Source: Ochrobactrum sp. BTU1 (lineage in GTDB: Bacteria > Pseudomonadota > Alphaproteobacteria > Rhizobiales > Rhizobiaceae). Taken from it: DNA of 64,000 bases. The stretch is taken from NCBI GenBank assembly GCA_018798825.1, contig CP076355.1, positions 248,001 through 312,000 on the forward strand, written 5' to 3'. Under the pieces are notes generated by a model. That model ran no database searches, was not told the origin of the DNA, and saw nothing but the letters and a program-made list of their open reading frames with translations. Both the position numbers and the translations under genes were made by a program. Below are positions 50,756 through 59,581 of this stretch, piece by piece. Each line of letters starts with the position of its first letter. Position 1 is the first letter of the stretch.

Positions 50756-51544
50756 TTGGTCAACACGATGATGAGTTATCGGCTGATCGCGTCCGATATG
50801 ACGCGGTCGTTGCAGCGTGTTTCGAAGGAGCCGCTGGTCGAGCGAGAAACCGCCTATTACAAAGAGAACATCGGCAAGGTGAAATCCATTGATGATTTCA
50901 TGTCTGACACCCGACTCTATAACTATGCCATGAAGTCATTCGGCCTGGAAGACATGGCCTATGCTAAGGCTTTCGTTCGTAAGATACTCACTGAGGGCGT
51001 CAAAGACGATGACGCCATGGCGAACAAGCTGACCGACAAGCGGTATAAAGAGTTTGCGACGACATTCGATTTTGCAGGCAAGGGTGAAAAAGCCACCGAC
51101 GGCACGGCCGCCCAGCAAGGTGTGATGGATAAGTATATCCGTCAGACACTGGAGACAGAGGCTGGCAGCCAGAACGAGGGTGTCCGTCTGGCACTCTATT
51201 TCGAGCGCAAAGCGTCCACCATTACCAATGCGTACGAAATCCTTGGCGATAAGGCTTTGCTAACCGTTATGCAGACAACGTTTGGCTGGCCCTCGGTGAT
51301 GTCAAATGCCGACATCGACAAGCAAGCGAAGATGATCGAGGCCAAAGTCGATTTTTCGAGAATGTCAGATCCTGATTATGTATCGAAGATGATCTCGCGC
51401 TTCACGGCCATGTACGAGATGAACAATCCAACCACGAGCAGCCCTGCATCTATCGCCTCGCTGTTGTTGGGTGGCACGTCATCGGTCGGCATATCGTCGA
51501 GCATTCTGACTACTTTGCAGAACTTCAAGCCGGGCGGACGTTGA
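50756..51544 (+). CDS. DUF1217 family flagellar-locus protein
   Basis: A 262-residue protein, mostly helical, starting VNTMMSYRLIASDMTRSLQRVSKEPLVERETAYYKENIGKVKSIDDFMSDTRLYNYAMKSFGLEDMAYAKAFVRKILTEGV. This matches DUF1217, encoded in alphaproteobacterial flagellar operons. Its function is not firmly known. No signal peptide is seen. The start is taken as TTG at 50756 because GGGGG lies 8-12 bases upstream. It is the first gene of the rightward flagellar operon, 3 bases before flgF. Confidence 0.85.
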   Translation: MVNTMMSYRLIASDMTRSLQRVSKEPLVERETAYYKENIGKVKSIDDFMSDTRLYNYAMKSFGLEDMAYAKAFVRKILTEGVKDDDAMANKLTDKRYKEFATTFDFAGKGEKATDGTAAQQGVMDKYIRQTLETEAGSQNEGVRLALYFERKASTITNAYEILGDKALLTVMQTTFGWPSVMSNADIDKQAKMIEAKVDFSRMSDPDYVSKMISRFTAMYEMNNPTTSSPASIASLLLGGTSSVGISSSILTTLQNFKPGGR

Positions 51545-51547
51545 TAA

Positions 51548-52279
51548 ATGCAAAATAATTCCATCTACGTAGGGCTGTCTTCCCTTGTCACACTTGAACG
51601 GCGGATGGATGCCATTGCGCATAATGTGGCAAATATTTCGACGCCGGGCTTTCGCGGCGAAGGCACGAAATTCAATACAATCGTCTCCAACAAGGCAAGC
51701 GAAGACGTAAGCTTCGCGACAGCAGGCAAGAGCTATATTCGCACAGAAGCGGGCTCAATGCTGGAAACCGGTAATCCTTTTGATGTTGCCGTCAAAGGCG
51801 ATGCCTGGATGTCGGTCAACACCCCGCAGGGTGTTGTCTATACTCGCGACGGCCGCATGAAGATGATGCCAACCGGTGAACTGGTGTCTGTCACAGGCAA
51901 TTCGGTTCTGGATGTGGGCGGTGCGCCTATCGTTCTCAATCCGGATGGCGGTGCGCCGAAGATTTCCAGTGACGGTGCTGTCTACCAGAACGGCGCACAG
52001 ATCGGTGCAATTGGCCTGTTCTCGATACCAGTAGATGCCGATCTCACCTATGCAGGCAATTCCGGTGTTGTACCAAGTAAGCCCGCGCAGGCTGTCGTTG
52101 ACGATATGAGTGTTGGAGTTGTGCAGGGGATGATCGAAGGTTCCAATGTTGATGGCATGACGGAAATGACCCGTCTCATCAGCGTTAGCCGAGCTTTTGA
52201 GCAGGTGAATAATCTACTTTCACAACAGGAAAGCACAGTGGCTGAAGCCATCAGGACGCTGGGCTCCAAAAACGGATGA
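51548..52279 (+). CDS. flgF: Flagellar proximal-rod protein FlgF
   Basis: A 243-residue rod protein. The N-terminal signature MQNNSIYVGLSSLVTLERRMDAIAHNVANISTPGFRGEGTKF and the C-terminal VVQGMIEGSNVDGMTEMTRLISVSRAFEQVNNLLSQQES are the paired flagellar-rod motifs. It is shorter than FlgG (262 residues) and lies outside the flgB-flgG group, as FlgF does in Rhizobiales. The stop overlaps the fliI start by four bases. Confidence 0.93.
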   Translation: MQNNSIYVGLSSLVTLERRMDAIAHNVANISTPGFRGEGTKFNTIVSNKASEDVSFATAGKSYIRTEAGSMLETGNPFDVAVKGDAWMSVNTPQGVVYTRDGRMKMMPTGELVSVTGNSVLDVGGAPIVLNPDGGAPKISSDGAVYQNGAQIGAIGLFSIPVDADLTYAGNSGVVPSKPAQAVVDDMSVGVVQGMIEGSNVDGMTEMTRLISVSRAFEQVNNLLSQQESTVAEAIRTLGSKNG

Positions 52280-53625
52280 CTCCTGACTTACCGCTCGCGC
52301 GGCTCGCCGCCTTTGCCCGCCAACAATCGATAGCGCCAAAGTCTCTGACAGGAATTGGCGGTACGGTGAGCGATGTGTCGCGTTCGGCGATTGCAGTGCG
52401 GGGCCTCTCGCGCAATGCGCGCTTGGGTGATGCGGTGGCTATCCGCACTGACAGTGGTCAGAGCCTTGCTGAGATCATTCGTGTGGCTGATCATCAGGTG
52501 CTTGCGAAGCCGTTTGATGATCGTATAATTCCCTCACTTGGCGCTGCTGTGTTTGAAGAAGGGCCGCTTCGCATTCGGCCTGCGCCGGAATGGCGGGGCA
52601 GGGTAATCAATGCATTGGGCGAAGCGGTGGATGGAAAAGGCTCACTCCAACCCGGTTTACGCCCCATGGCATCGGAAAACCTTCCACCAGCTGCGTTGCG
52701 ACGCGCACGCGTGGATCGCGGATTGCGGACCGGCGTCAATGTAATCGATATTTTCACGCCGCTCTGTTTTGGGCAACGTATCGGCATTTTTGCAGGCTCA
52801 GGTGTGGGTAAATCCACCTTGCTCGCCATGATGACCCGCGCTGCCGATTTCGATACGGTTGTTCTGGCACTGACCGGTGAACGCGGTCGCGAAGTGCGCG
52901 AGATGCTCGAAGAAACAATGGCGGGGCATCTCGATAAAACGGTAACGGTGGTTGCGACCGGCGACGAAAGCCCGATGATGCGCCGCCTTGCCCCTAATAC
53001 AGCAACCGCGATTGCGGAATATTTCCGCGATCTTGGACAGAATGTCCTGCTGATTGTAGATTCCGTCACACGCTTTGCCCATGCTGCGCGCGAGGTGGCT
53101 ATTGCCGCGGAAGAGCCGCCGGTATCGCGGGGTTATCCGCCAAGCGTGTTCAGTCAGTTACCGCGTTTGCTAGAGCGCGCTGGTCCCGGCATTACTGACG
53201 CGGGTGGCAGTATCACGGGCATTTATTCGGTGCTGGTCGATGGTGACGATCACAATGACCCGGTCTCCGATACCATTCGCGGCACGTTGGATGGGCATAT
53301 TGTTCTTGATCGCGCAATTGCGGCTCAGGGACGTTATCCGGCAGTCGATATTCCTGCATCGGTTTCGCGTCTGGCAAAACATAACTGGACACCAGAACAG
53401 CGCAAGCTTGCCACTCAGTTGCGCAGTATGGTTGCACGTTTTGAAGAGACGCGCGATCTGCGTGCGATTGGTGCCTATCAGAAGGGTAATGACGGATTGC
53501 TGGATCAGGCCGTCGATTTTGTTCCGCGCATTTATGATGCGCTCCAACAATCGCCTGAGACAGGGCTGTCTGCTGACCCCTATCACGATCTTGCCGCGGC
53601 ACTGCGCGGGGAAAAACAGGCATGA
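52276..53625 (+). CDS. fliI: Flagellar export ATPase FliI
   Basis: A 449-residue F1-beta-like ATPase that energises flagellar type III export. The P-loop is GSGVGKST (about 174-181), Walker B lies in NVLLIVDSVTRFAHAAREVAIAAEEPP, and PPSVFSQLPRLLERAG plus GSITGIYSVLVDGDDHNDPVSDTIRGTLDGHIVLDRAIA are the family core. The ATG overlaps the flgF stop (ATGA). FliH and FliJ genes are not recognised nearby; the 204-residue gene downstream sits where fliJ lies in some species. Confidence 0.96.
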   Translation: MTPDLPLARLAAFARQQSIAPKSLTGIGGTVSDVSRSAIAVRGLSRNARLGDAVAIRTDSGQSLAEIIRVADHQVLAKPFDDRIIPSLGAAVFEEGPLRIRPAPEWRGRVINALGEAVDGKGSLQPGLRPMASENLPPAALRRARVDRGLRTGVNVIDIFTPLCFGQRIGIFAGSGVGKSTLLAMMTRAADFDTVVLALTGERGREVREMLEETMAGHLDKTVTVVATGDESPMMRRLAPNTATAIAEYFRDLGQNVLLIVDSVTRFAHAAREVAIAAEEPPVSRGYPPSVFSQLPRLLERAGPGITDAGGSITGIYSVLVDGDDHNDPVSDTIRGTLDGHIVLDRAIAAQGRYPAVDIPASVSRLAKHNWTPEQRKLATQLRSMVARFEETRDLRAIGAYQKGNDGLLDQAVDFVPRIYDALQQSPETGLSADPYHDLAAALRGEKQA

Positions 53626-54236
53626 AGGTCATGAAGACGGGTTCGCGTAAAACCATGGAAGAGTCCATTCTTGCTGACTTGGCAGCAGAGGTGGAAGCTG
53701 CGACTGTGAGGGAAACCAAAAAGCCGCAAAGTCAGGTTGACCGCTATCTCAAGATTGCGGCGATCACACTTGCTGTTGGCTGCTCGATGCTTCCGTTCGT
53801 CACCTATCTTCAGCGTGTCGATCTGAGCCAGGATAAGAAGACCGACAGCAAGATTGTTGATCCGCTTGACCGCTCCGACCAGAAGACCGTGCGTCATTTT
53901 CCGTCCTTCCGCCCGAATGATCAAGTCGCCCCGAGCGAGGATATCGACACCACCACAACAGGTTCGGTCATGTCGAACGGCAAGGGTTTGCCTGGAACAG
54001 GTGCGGGTAATGGTCGTGAAGGCGGCGAGAGGCAGACATTGCCAAAGCCGGTATTCGCATTGCGGGAAGTGGTCGGCGGTATGGCGATGATCGAAGATAC
54101 GTCGGGCTATTGGTTCGTGGAAAAGGGTTCGCTCCTGCCAGACGGCAGCCATCTGGTTTCCATCGGCCGGGGTAATCAGGTCGGAATGTGGAAGCTGACG
54201 ACATCATCTGGCGATGTGATCGAAATGCGCAGATGA
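53622..54236 (+). CDS. Conserved membrane-anchored protein of unknown function between fliI and flgB
   Basis: A 204-residue protein with an N-terminal charged stretch, one TM helix (about residues 45-65, IAAITLAVGCSMLPFVTYLQ), a low-complexity periplasmic linker (TGSVMSNGKGLPGTGAGN) and a C-terminal conserved domain (REVVGGMAMIEDTSGYWFVEKGSLLPDGSHLVSIGRGNQVGMWKLTTSSG). Homologues sit at this place in other Rhizobiales flagellar operons, by my recollection of Sinorhizobium. It overlaps fliI by four bases (ATGA). Function is unknown; a link to rod or export assembly is inferred. Confidence 0.75.
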   Translation: MKVMKTGSRKTMEESILADLAAEVEAATVRETKKPQSQVDRYLKIAAITLAVGCSMLPFVTYLQRVDLSQDKKTDSKIVDPLDRSDQKTVRHFPSFRPNDQVAPSEDIDTTTTGSVMSNGKGLPGTGAGNGREGGERQTLPKPVFALREVVGGMAMIEDTSGYWFVEKGSLLPDGSHLVSIGRGNQVGMWKLTTSSGDVIEMRR

Positions 54237-54459
54237 GGCCATGAGCTGGCCTTTTTGAAGCTTGCGTAAATCTGCCTTGAAAACAGATTGGTTCACTTCT
54301 CTGAATCAGAGTCGATATTAATATAACTATCTGATTTAAATATATTTTATGAACGTTATCCAAGTGTTGGAATGCTCTGCCTTTGCGAAACCTTGCTCTA
54401 CGCAAGCTTGACGCAAGTTCCGGCCTTTAAGTTAACGAACTGTAAAGGCGGGAAACTCA

Positions 54460-54840
54460 ATGAGCTCCATTCATCTTTTCGATCTGGCTGCAAGGCAGGC
54501 GCAGTGGTTGTCGGTACGACAGGCCACGGTTGCAGGCAATGTCGCCAATGCGAATACGCCAGATTTCCGGGCGCGCGACGTTCAGCCCTTCGCTGACGTG
54601 CTGGACAAAACCCAGCTCACCATGGCTGCAACAAGCTCGCAGCATCTAGAGGTTGAGGCGAATGGCATCGCAGGCGCGCGGCTGCGCCCGGAAGATATCA
54701 CCGAGCAGACCCATTCGGGCAATACGGTCGATGTCGAGCGAGAAATGATGAAGGCAGGCGAGATCTCGCGTGAATATTCGCTTAACACAAGCATCGTCAA
54801 AGCGTTTCACCGTATGATGCTGACTGTAGCGAAGGGGTAA
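54460..54840 (+). CDS. flgB: Flagellar rod protein FlgB
   Basis: A 126-residue rod subunit. The N-terminal motif LAARQAQWLSVRQATVAGNVANANTPDFRARDVQPF carries the NVANANTPDF rod signature. The C-terminus EREMMKAGEISREYSLNTSIVKAFHRMMLTVAKG is the coiled-coil end. It begins a tightly packed set (flgB, flgC, fliE, flgG) 3 bases apart or overlapping. A 223-base AT-rich gap upstream may hold a promoter. Confidence 0.95.
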   Translation: MSSIHLFDLAARQAQWLSVRQATVAGNVANANTPDFRARDVQPFADVLDKTQLTMAATSSQHLEVEANGIAGARLRPEDITEQTHSGNTVDVEREMMKAGEISREYSLNTSIVKAFHRMMLTVAKG

Positions 54841-54843
54841 GCC

Positions 54844-55263
54844 GTGTCGGATGCCTTGCAAAATACCCTCAAGATTGCCGCGTCAGGACTGTCGGCTCAG
54901 TCGACCCGGTTGCGCATCGTTTCTGAAAATCTTGCCAATGCGCAGGCGACAGCCAAGACCGCCGATACCGATCCTTACCGCCGCAAAACTGTATCCTTCC
55001 GCACTGAAATCGAACAGGGTACGGGTGCTGCCGAAGTCAGGGTTGCTGAAGTCGGTAAGGATACGTCGGCCTTTATCGAACAATATGACCCAAGCCATCC
55101 GGCAGCGGATGCGCGTGGCTATGTGAAATATCCAAACGTCAACATGGTCGTCGAGATGGCGGACATGCGTGAAGCTAACCGTTCTTACGAAGCCAATTTG
55201 CAGGTCGTCAAACAAGCCCGAGAGCTGATTTCAATGACCATCGATCTCCTGAGGAGCACATAA
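54844..55263 (+). CDS. flgC: Flagellar rod protein FlgC
   Basis: A 139-residue rod subunit. [40 protein letters not shown] is the FlgC signature, and [45 protein letters not shown] is the C-terminal coiled coil. It starts with GTG at 54844 and ends sharing one base with the fliE start. Confidence 0.95.
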   Translation: MSDALQNTLKIAASGLSAQSTRLRIVSENLANAQATAKTADTDPYRRKTVSFRTEIEQGTGAAEVRVAEVGKDTSAFIEQYDPSHPAADARGYVKYPNVNMVVEMADMREANRSYEANLQVVKQARELISMTIDLLRST

Positions 55264-55598
55264 TGTACGACTCAATCATGAGTGTTTCGGCGCGAAACGC
55301 TCTATCGCGTCTTTCTGAAACGGTTGCTGAAAAGAGCGTGGGCTCGACCTCGGCCCCGCAAGCTATTCCAACAACGTCCGGCGCTTCTTTCGGAGAAGTA
55401 CTGTCGCAGATGACGGATTCCGTCGGACAGAAGCTACAGGCCGCGGAAGCCAAATCGATCCAGGGCATCAAGGGCGACGCACCGCTGCGTGATGTGGTCG
55501 GTTCGGTCATGGAGGCTGAGCAGTCGCTTCAGACGGCAATCGCGATTCGTGACAAGATCGTACAGGCCTATCTCGAAATCAGCCGTATGCCGGTTTGA
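55263..55598 (+). CDS. fliE: Flagellar hook-basal body protein FliE
   Basis: A 111-residue MS-ring/rod junction protein. The C-terminal part is characteristic: [70 protein letters not shown]. The N-terminus is a variable Ala/Ser-rich region. The ATG shares the last A of the flgC stop TAA, so translation is coupled. Confidence 0.94.
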   Translation: MYDSIMSVSARNALSRLSETVAEKSVGSTSAPQAIPTTSGASFGEVLSQMTDSVGQKLQAAEAKSIQGIKGDAPLRDVVGSVMEAEQSLQTAIAIRDKIVQAYLEISRMPV

Positions 55599-55624
55599 GT
55601 GCTCTCAGTGAATAAGGACCTGCT

Positions 55625-56413
55625 ATGAAAGCCCTGACGATTGCCGCAACCGGTATGAACGCCCAGCAGCTCAATCTGGAAGTGATCGCCAACAACATCG
55701 CCAATATCAATACGACAGGCTTCAAGCGTGCCCGCGCTGAGTTCTCCGATCTTCTCTATCAATCGGAACGGACAGCTGGAGTGCCAAATCAGGCCAATCA
55801 GGCAATCGTTCCCGAAGGCGCGCTGGTCGGGCTTGGTGTTCAGACAGCCGCAGTGCGTAATCTGCATATTCAGGGCAGCTTCAATCAAACCGGCAATCCC
55901 TATGACGTGGCGCTGACGGGTCGCGGCTGGTTCCAAATCCAGAGCCCGACGGGAGAAACGCTTTACACGCGCGCTGGTGCATTCAACAAGAATGCCGACG
56001 GCCAGCTGGTAACGCTCGATGGCAATCCGGTCGAACCTGCGATCACCATTCCACCTGACGCCATTGAGGTTACCGTTACAGAGACCGGTCAGGTTTTCGC
56101 CAAGCTGCAGGATCAGGTCAATCAGGTCGATCTCGGTCAGCTGACACTTGCCAATTTCACCAACGAAGCCGGTCTGGAGCCACTGGGTGGCAATCTCTAC
56201 CGCGAAACGGAAGCCTCTGGTGGCCCGTTGGTCGGTGTCCCGGGTGATCCGGGCTATGGCGCGATCAAGCAGGGTTACCTCGAAGCATCAAACGTCGATC
56301 CGGTGAAGGAAATCACCGATTTGATTTCGGCACAGCGTGCCTATGAAATGAACTCGAAGGTCATTCAGGCAGCTGACGAAATGGCCGCTACTGTATCGAA
56401 GAATCTGCGCTAA
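55625..56413 (+). CDS. flgG: Flagellar distal-rod protein FlgG
   Basis: A 262-residue distal rod protein of standard length. [46 protein letters not shown] at the N-terminus and [38 protein letters not shown] at the C-terminus are diagnostic, as is the central [15 protein letters not shown]. It is followed by a weak terminator-like hairpin and a REP-like element before flgA. Confidence 0.97.
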   Translation: MKALTIAATGMNAQQLNLEVIANNIANINTTGFKRARAEFSDLLYQSERTAGVPNQANQAIVPEGALVGLGVQTAAVRNLHIQGSFNQTGNPYDVALTGRGWFQIQSPTGETLYTRAGAFNKNADGQLVTLDGNPVEPAITIPPDAIEVTVTETGQVFAKLQDQVNQVDLGQLTLANFTNEAGLEPLGGNLYRETEASGGPLVGVPGDPGYGAIKQGYLEASNVDPVKEITDLISAQRAYEMNSKVIQAADEMAATVSKNLR

Positions 56414-56440
56414 AGCATCAGAAATGCTTTCTTTTTGTTT
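56412..56440 (+). terminator. Weak terminator-like hairpin inside the flagellar operon
   Basis: AAAGCAT, loop CAGAA, ATGCTTT, followed by CTTTTTGTTT, overlapping the flgG stop codon. The 7-bp stem is AT-rich, so leaky termination or attenuation is more likely than a full stop. Confidence 0.55.
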
Positions 56441-56444
56441 CCAC

Positions 56445-56487
56445 GCACATCTTGGTCCGAAAACCGGTTCCACTTTTCGGGATGTGC
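56445..56487 (+). repeat. REP/RIME-like palindromic element, copy 3, in the flgG-flgA gap
   Basis: It reads GCACATCTTGGTCCG, then AAAACCGGTTCCAC, then TTTTCGGGATGTGC, the same design as copies 1 and 2. It ends 10-16 bases before the flgA start, so its stem could affect flgA translation. Confidence 0.84.
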
Positions 56488-56503
56488 TCCAACGGTGATG
56501 GCG

Positions 56504-56998
56504 ATGAGTTATGCGAAGGCGATTTCCCGGAAAACAAGGCTGGTCACTGCCGCCCTTCTGCTGTCCGCAGTAATGGGGTCTGCGACCATGGCCGTAAGCG
56601 CTGCCGACCGCATAGCTTTTGTCGTGCCTTCGGCAACCGTCTATCCCGGTCAGATTGTAAGCGATACCGCACTGCTGGAAAAGAAGTTCTTCATCAGCGC
56701 ACCGGCTGCAAGCCAGTATGTGCTGTCGCAAGATCAGGCGGCAGGCAAGGTTGCACGCAAGACGCTGCTTCCGGGCAAGCCGATCCTCGTATCTGCCCTT
56801 AGTGAGCCATCGCTGGTCAAGCGTGGTGTTCCGGCTCCGTTAGTATTCACGTCTGGTACGCTTGTCATCACCGCTATGGGCACACCGCTTGAATCGGGTG
56901 CTGCTGGCGATTTTATCAAAATCCGTAATATCGATAGTGGTATCATCGTGTCGGGCACAGTGCTTGCGGATGGCCGTATTCAGGTGGGGATGCAGTGA
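56504..56998 (+). CDS. flgA: Flagellar P-ring assembly chaperone FlgA
   Basis: A 164-residue periplasmic chaperone. The N-terminus has a signal peptide (SYAKAISRKTRLVTAALLLSAVMGSATMAVSAAD). The SAF-type domain follows: FVVPSATVYPGQIVSDTALLEKKFF, LSQDQAAGKVARKTLLPGKPILVSAL and the C-terminal SGIIVSGTVLADGRIQVGM. An in-frame ATG at 56498 is two codons upstream; neither has a strong Shine-Dalgarno sequence. It overlaps the flgI GTG start by four bases. Confidence 0.88.
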   Translation: MSYAKAISRKTRLVTAALLLSAVMGSATMAVSAADRIAFVVPSATVYPGQIVSDTALLEKKFFISAPAASQYVLSQDQAAGKVARKTLLPGKPILVSALSEPSLVKRGVPAPLVFTSGTLVITAMGTPLESGAAGDFIKIRNIDSGIIVSGTVLADGRIQVGMQ

Positions 56999-58224
56999 GA
57001 AAAGCACGCGCAGCCCTGATTGCCCTTCTGGCTATTGCACTGCAGCCCGTTGCGGGCTTTGCGGATGAATCATCCAAGAACGCGCGCGAGTTTGGGTCGG
57101 CCGTAGAAGCCGACGCAGACTGGCTTGGCTCAGGTGGCGATCCGTCGAAAATGACTTATGCCGAACTGGGCAGGGGCAGCGCTGTTGCGCGCCTGAAAGA
57201 CATTGCGACCATTCAGGGCGTACGTGAAAATCAGCTCGTAGGTTATGGTCTCGTTATCGGTCTGAAAGGCAGCGGCGACAGTCTGCGCAATTCGCCTTTC
57301 ACGGAACAATCCATGCGCGCCATGTTGGACAATTTGGGTATCAGCGCTCCGCGCAATTCGACCCGTTCCAAGAACACCGCAGCTGTTATCGTAACCGCCA
57401 ATCTGCCCGCATTTGCAGGAACCGGCTCCCGTATTGACGTGACTGTGTCTTCGCTGGGTGACGCAACATCGTTGCAAGGCGGTACGCTGGTGATGACGCC
57501 CCTGATGGGTGCAGATAATCAGGTTTATGCGGTCGCGCAGGGTAACATGATCGTTTCAGGATTTTCGGCTGAAGGCGAAGCTGCGAGCATAACGCAGGGT
57601 GTTCCGACCTCGGGCCGTATCCCGAACGGTGCTCTTGTTGAGCGCGAAGTTGCAGGCAATTTCGGCAATGACAGTGAAATGGTCGTCGAATTGCGCGACC
57701 CTGATTTCACCACTGCTGTACGTGCCGCCGATACGATCAACGTTTTTGCCAAACGCCGGTATGGCCGCGGTGTGGCGATTGCACGCGATGCCAAGACCAT
57801 TCGGCTTCAGCGTCCGAAGAACGTGCCTGCCGCTCGCTTCCTTGCTGAGCTGGAAGGTTTGCCAATCACCACGGATGAAGTTGCGCGCGTCGTCGTGGAT
57901 GAACGAACGGGCACGGTCGTCATTGGCGAGAAAGTACGGATTTCCAAAGTGGCGATCAGCCATGGTAGCCTGACCGTGCGCGTGACGGAAACACCGATAG
58001 TCGTCCAGCCGGATCCATTTAGCTACGGCGAAACTGAGGTTGAGCCGAATACTGATATTGCGGTCAATCAGGGTGACTCCAAGATCGGCATCCTGACGGG
58101 GGCCAATCTTGAAAACCTTGTCAAAGGACTGAACCAGATCGGCGTTAAACCAAATGGCATCATTGCTATTCTGCAGGCTATCAAGACTTCAGGTGCCCTT
58201 CACGCAGAACTGGTGGTGCAATGA
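56995..58224 (+). CDS. flgI: Flagellar P-ring protein FlgI
   Basis: A 409-residue periplasmic ring protein with a signal peptide (RKARAALIALLAIALQPVAGFA), then an acidic stretch of about 35 residues and the core VARLKDIATIQGVRENQLVGYGLVIGLKGSGDSLRNSPFTEQSMRAMLDNLG. GGTLVMTPLMGADNQVYAVAQG and the C-terminal ENLVKGLNQIGVKPNGIIAILQAIKTSGALHAELVV are standard. The start is GTG. It is intact, unlike the broken flagellar genes reported in some Brucella. Confidence 0.95.
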   Translation: MRKARAALIALLAIALQPVAGFADESSKNAREFGSAVEADADWLGSGGDPSKMTYAELGRGSAVARLKDIATIQGVRENQLVGYGLVIGLKGSGDSLRNSPFTEQSMRAMLDNLGISAPRNSTRSKNTAAVIVTANLPAFAGTGSRIDVTVSSLGDATSLQGGTLVMTPLMGADNQVYAVAQGNMIVSGFSAEGEAASITQGVPTSGRIPNGALVEREVAGNFGNDSEMVVELRDPDFTTAVRAADTINVFAKRRYGRGVAIARDAKTIRLQRPKNVPAARFLAELEGLPITTDEVARVVVDERTGTVVIGEKVRISKVAISHGSLTVRVTETPIVVQPDPFSYGETEVEPNTDIAVNQGDSKIGILTGANLENLVKGLNQIGVKPNGIIAILQAIKTSGALHAELVVQ

Positions 58225-58844
58225 TTATGGCTAGATACGTCATTGGCTTTGGTTCAGTTCTTGCAGTGCTTTTCGGTACAGGTTTTCCGGCTTTTGCACA
58301 GCAGCCGCTTCCACCTGTTCCAGCCCCAAATCAGGCCGAAGGGCTCGCGCCATCAACCGCTGCTCAGCAGTTGGCGGCTTCTGCGCCCATCGGCAATCTT
58401 GATGAAATTCGCAAATTCTGCGGCAACATCGACGATCAGGCCGCTGATGCGCGCTATTCGCTGCAGGCCAAGCAGCTTGCTGATCTCAAGGCCGACGTTG
58501 AAGAGCGTATGCGCGCGCTGGAAGCCAAGCGCAAAGAATATGAGATGTGGCTGAAGCGTCGCGACGAGTTCGTAAACAAAGCACAGGATTCCCTTGTCGA
58601 TATCATCTCCAAGATGAAACCTGATGCGGCTGCGGCGCAAATGTCGCTGATTGGCGATGAAGCGGCGGCGGCTTTGATACTCAAACTCAATCCGCGTGTT
58701 TCGAGCATCATCCTCAATGAAATGCCGCCTGAAAAGGCAGCCAAGCTCGCAAGGGTTATTGTTGGTTCGCAGCGCACGACCGCAGCGCCGCAGCTCACCA
58801 GGGAACAGCGCGCGCAGGCGGAATCCGGGAATTCGGTGCAATGA
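58221..58844 (+). CDS. motE: Motility chaperone MotE
   Basis: A 207-residue exported protein: a signal peptide (YVIGFGSVLAVLFGTGFPAFAQ), a Pro/Ala-rich linker, a coiled coil (LQAKQLADLKADVEERMRALEAKRKEYEMWLKRRDEFV, about residues 85-120) and a C-terminal MgtE-N-like domain (IISKMKPDAAAAQMSLIGDEAAAALILKLNPRVSSIILNEMPPEKAAKLARVIVG). In Sinorhizobium, MotE lies between flgI and flgH and stabilises the periplasmic motor protein MotC. The same position and architecture support the call. Confidence 0.87.
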   Translation: MIMARYVIGFGSVLAVLFGTGFPAFAQQPLPPVPAPNQAEGLAPSTAAQQLAASAPIGNLDEIRKFCGNIDDQAADARYSLQAKQLADLKADVEERMRALEAKRKEYEMWLKRRDEFVNKAQDSLVDIISKMKPDAAAAQMSLIGDEAAAALILKLNPRVSSIILNEMPPEKAAKLARVIVGSQRTTAAPQLTREQRAQAESGNSVQ

Positions 58845-59569
58845 CGAAAAGCATAAACAAAGCGCTCTTTGCAGCGGCAACCTTAGCCCTTTTAGCGGGC
58901 TGTGCCACAAAGCCGGAAGAGATCGGCCGTGCGCCGGACCTTTCGCCTGTGGCGGCTAATCTCGGTGTCCAGAACAACCCGCAATATAGCGGCTATCCTG
59001 TTCGCCCAAGCAAGGCATCCTATTCGCTTTGGGATCAGCGTTCTACGAACTTCTTCAAAGATCCACGCGCCGCCGAGCCCGGCGATGTCCTGACGGTTAT
59101 CATCTCGATAAATGATCGGGCGAACATGGACAACAAGACCGATCGTGAACGCGTGTCGAAAGGCCTCTACGGCGGTGGCGCTTCGTTCGACACAAGTAGC
59201 CTTTCGGGTGCAGGAGCAGGTGGTACCATGGATGCGTCGGTCAACACGCGATCAAACAGCTCATCGAAGGGCAAAGGCACGATTGAGCGCAGTGAAGATA
59301 TCCGTCTGCAGGTCGCAGCCATTGTCACCGATACGTTGCCGAACGGTAATATGATCATTCGTGGTTCGCAGGAAGTGCGCGTTAACAACGAGCTGCGCGT
59401 GCTAAACGTTGTCGGTGTTGTACGTCCGCGCGATATTTCAGGCAACAACACCATTTCCTACGACAAGATTGCCGAGGCGCGTATTTCTTACGGTGGACGC
59501 GGTCGCCTGAGCGAAATTCAGCAGCCGCCTTACGGTCAGCAGATTCTCGATCAGATTTCTCCGTTCTGA
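58841..59569 (+). CDS. flgH: Flagellar L-ring lipoprotein FlgH
   Basis: A 242-residue outer-membrane ring protein. The lipobox is LLAGC with Cys21. The L-ring core includes SLWDQRSTNFFKDPRAAEPGDVLTVIISINDRANMDNKT, NMIIRGSQEVRVNNELRVLNVVGVVRPRDISGNNTISYDKIAEARISYGGRGRLSEIQQPPYGQQILDQISPF. The ATG overlaps the motE stop by four bases. Confidence 0.96.
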   Translation: MTKSINKALFAAATLALLAGCATKPEEIGRAPDLSPVAANLGVQNNPQYSGYPVRPSKASYSLWDQRSTNFFKDPRAAEPGDVLTVIISINDRANMDNKTDRERVSKGLYGGGASFDTSSLSGAGAGGTMDASVNTRSNSSSKGKGTIERSEDIRLQVAAIVTDTLPNGNMIIRGSQEVRVNNELRVLNVVGVVRPRDISGNNTISYDKIAEARISYGGRGRLSEIQQPPYGQQILDQISPF

Positions 59570-59581
59570 AGTTGAGCAGGT

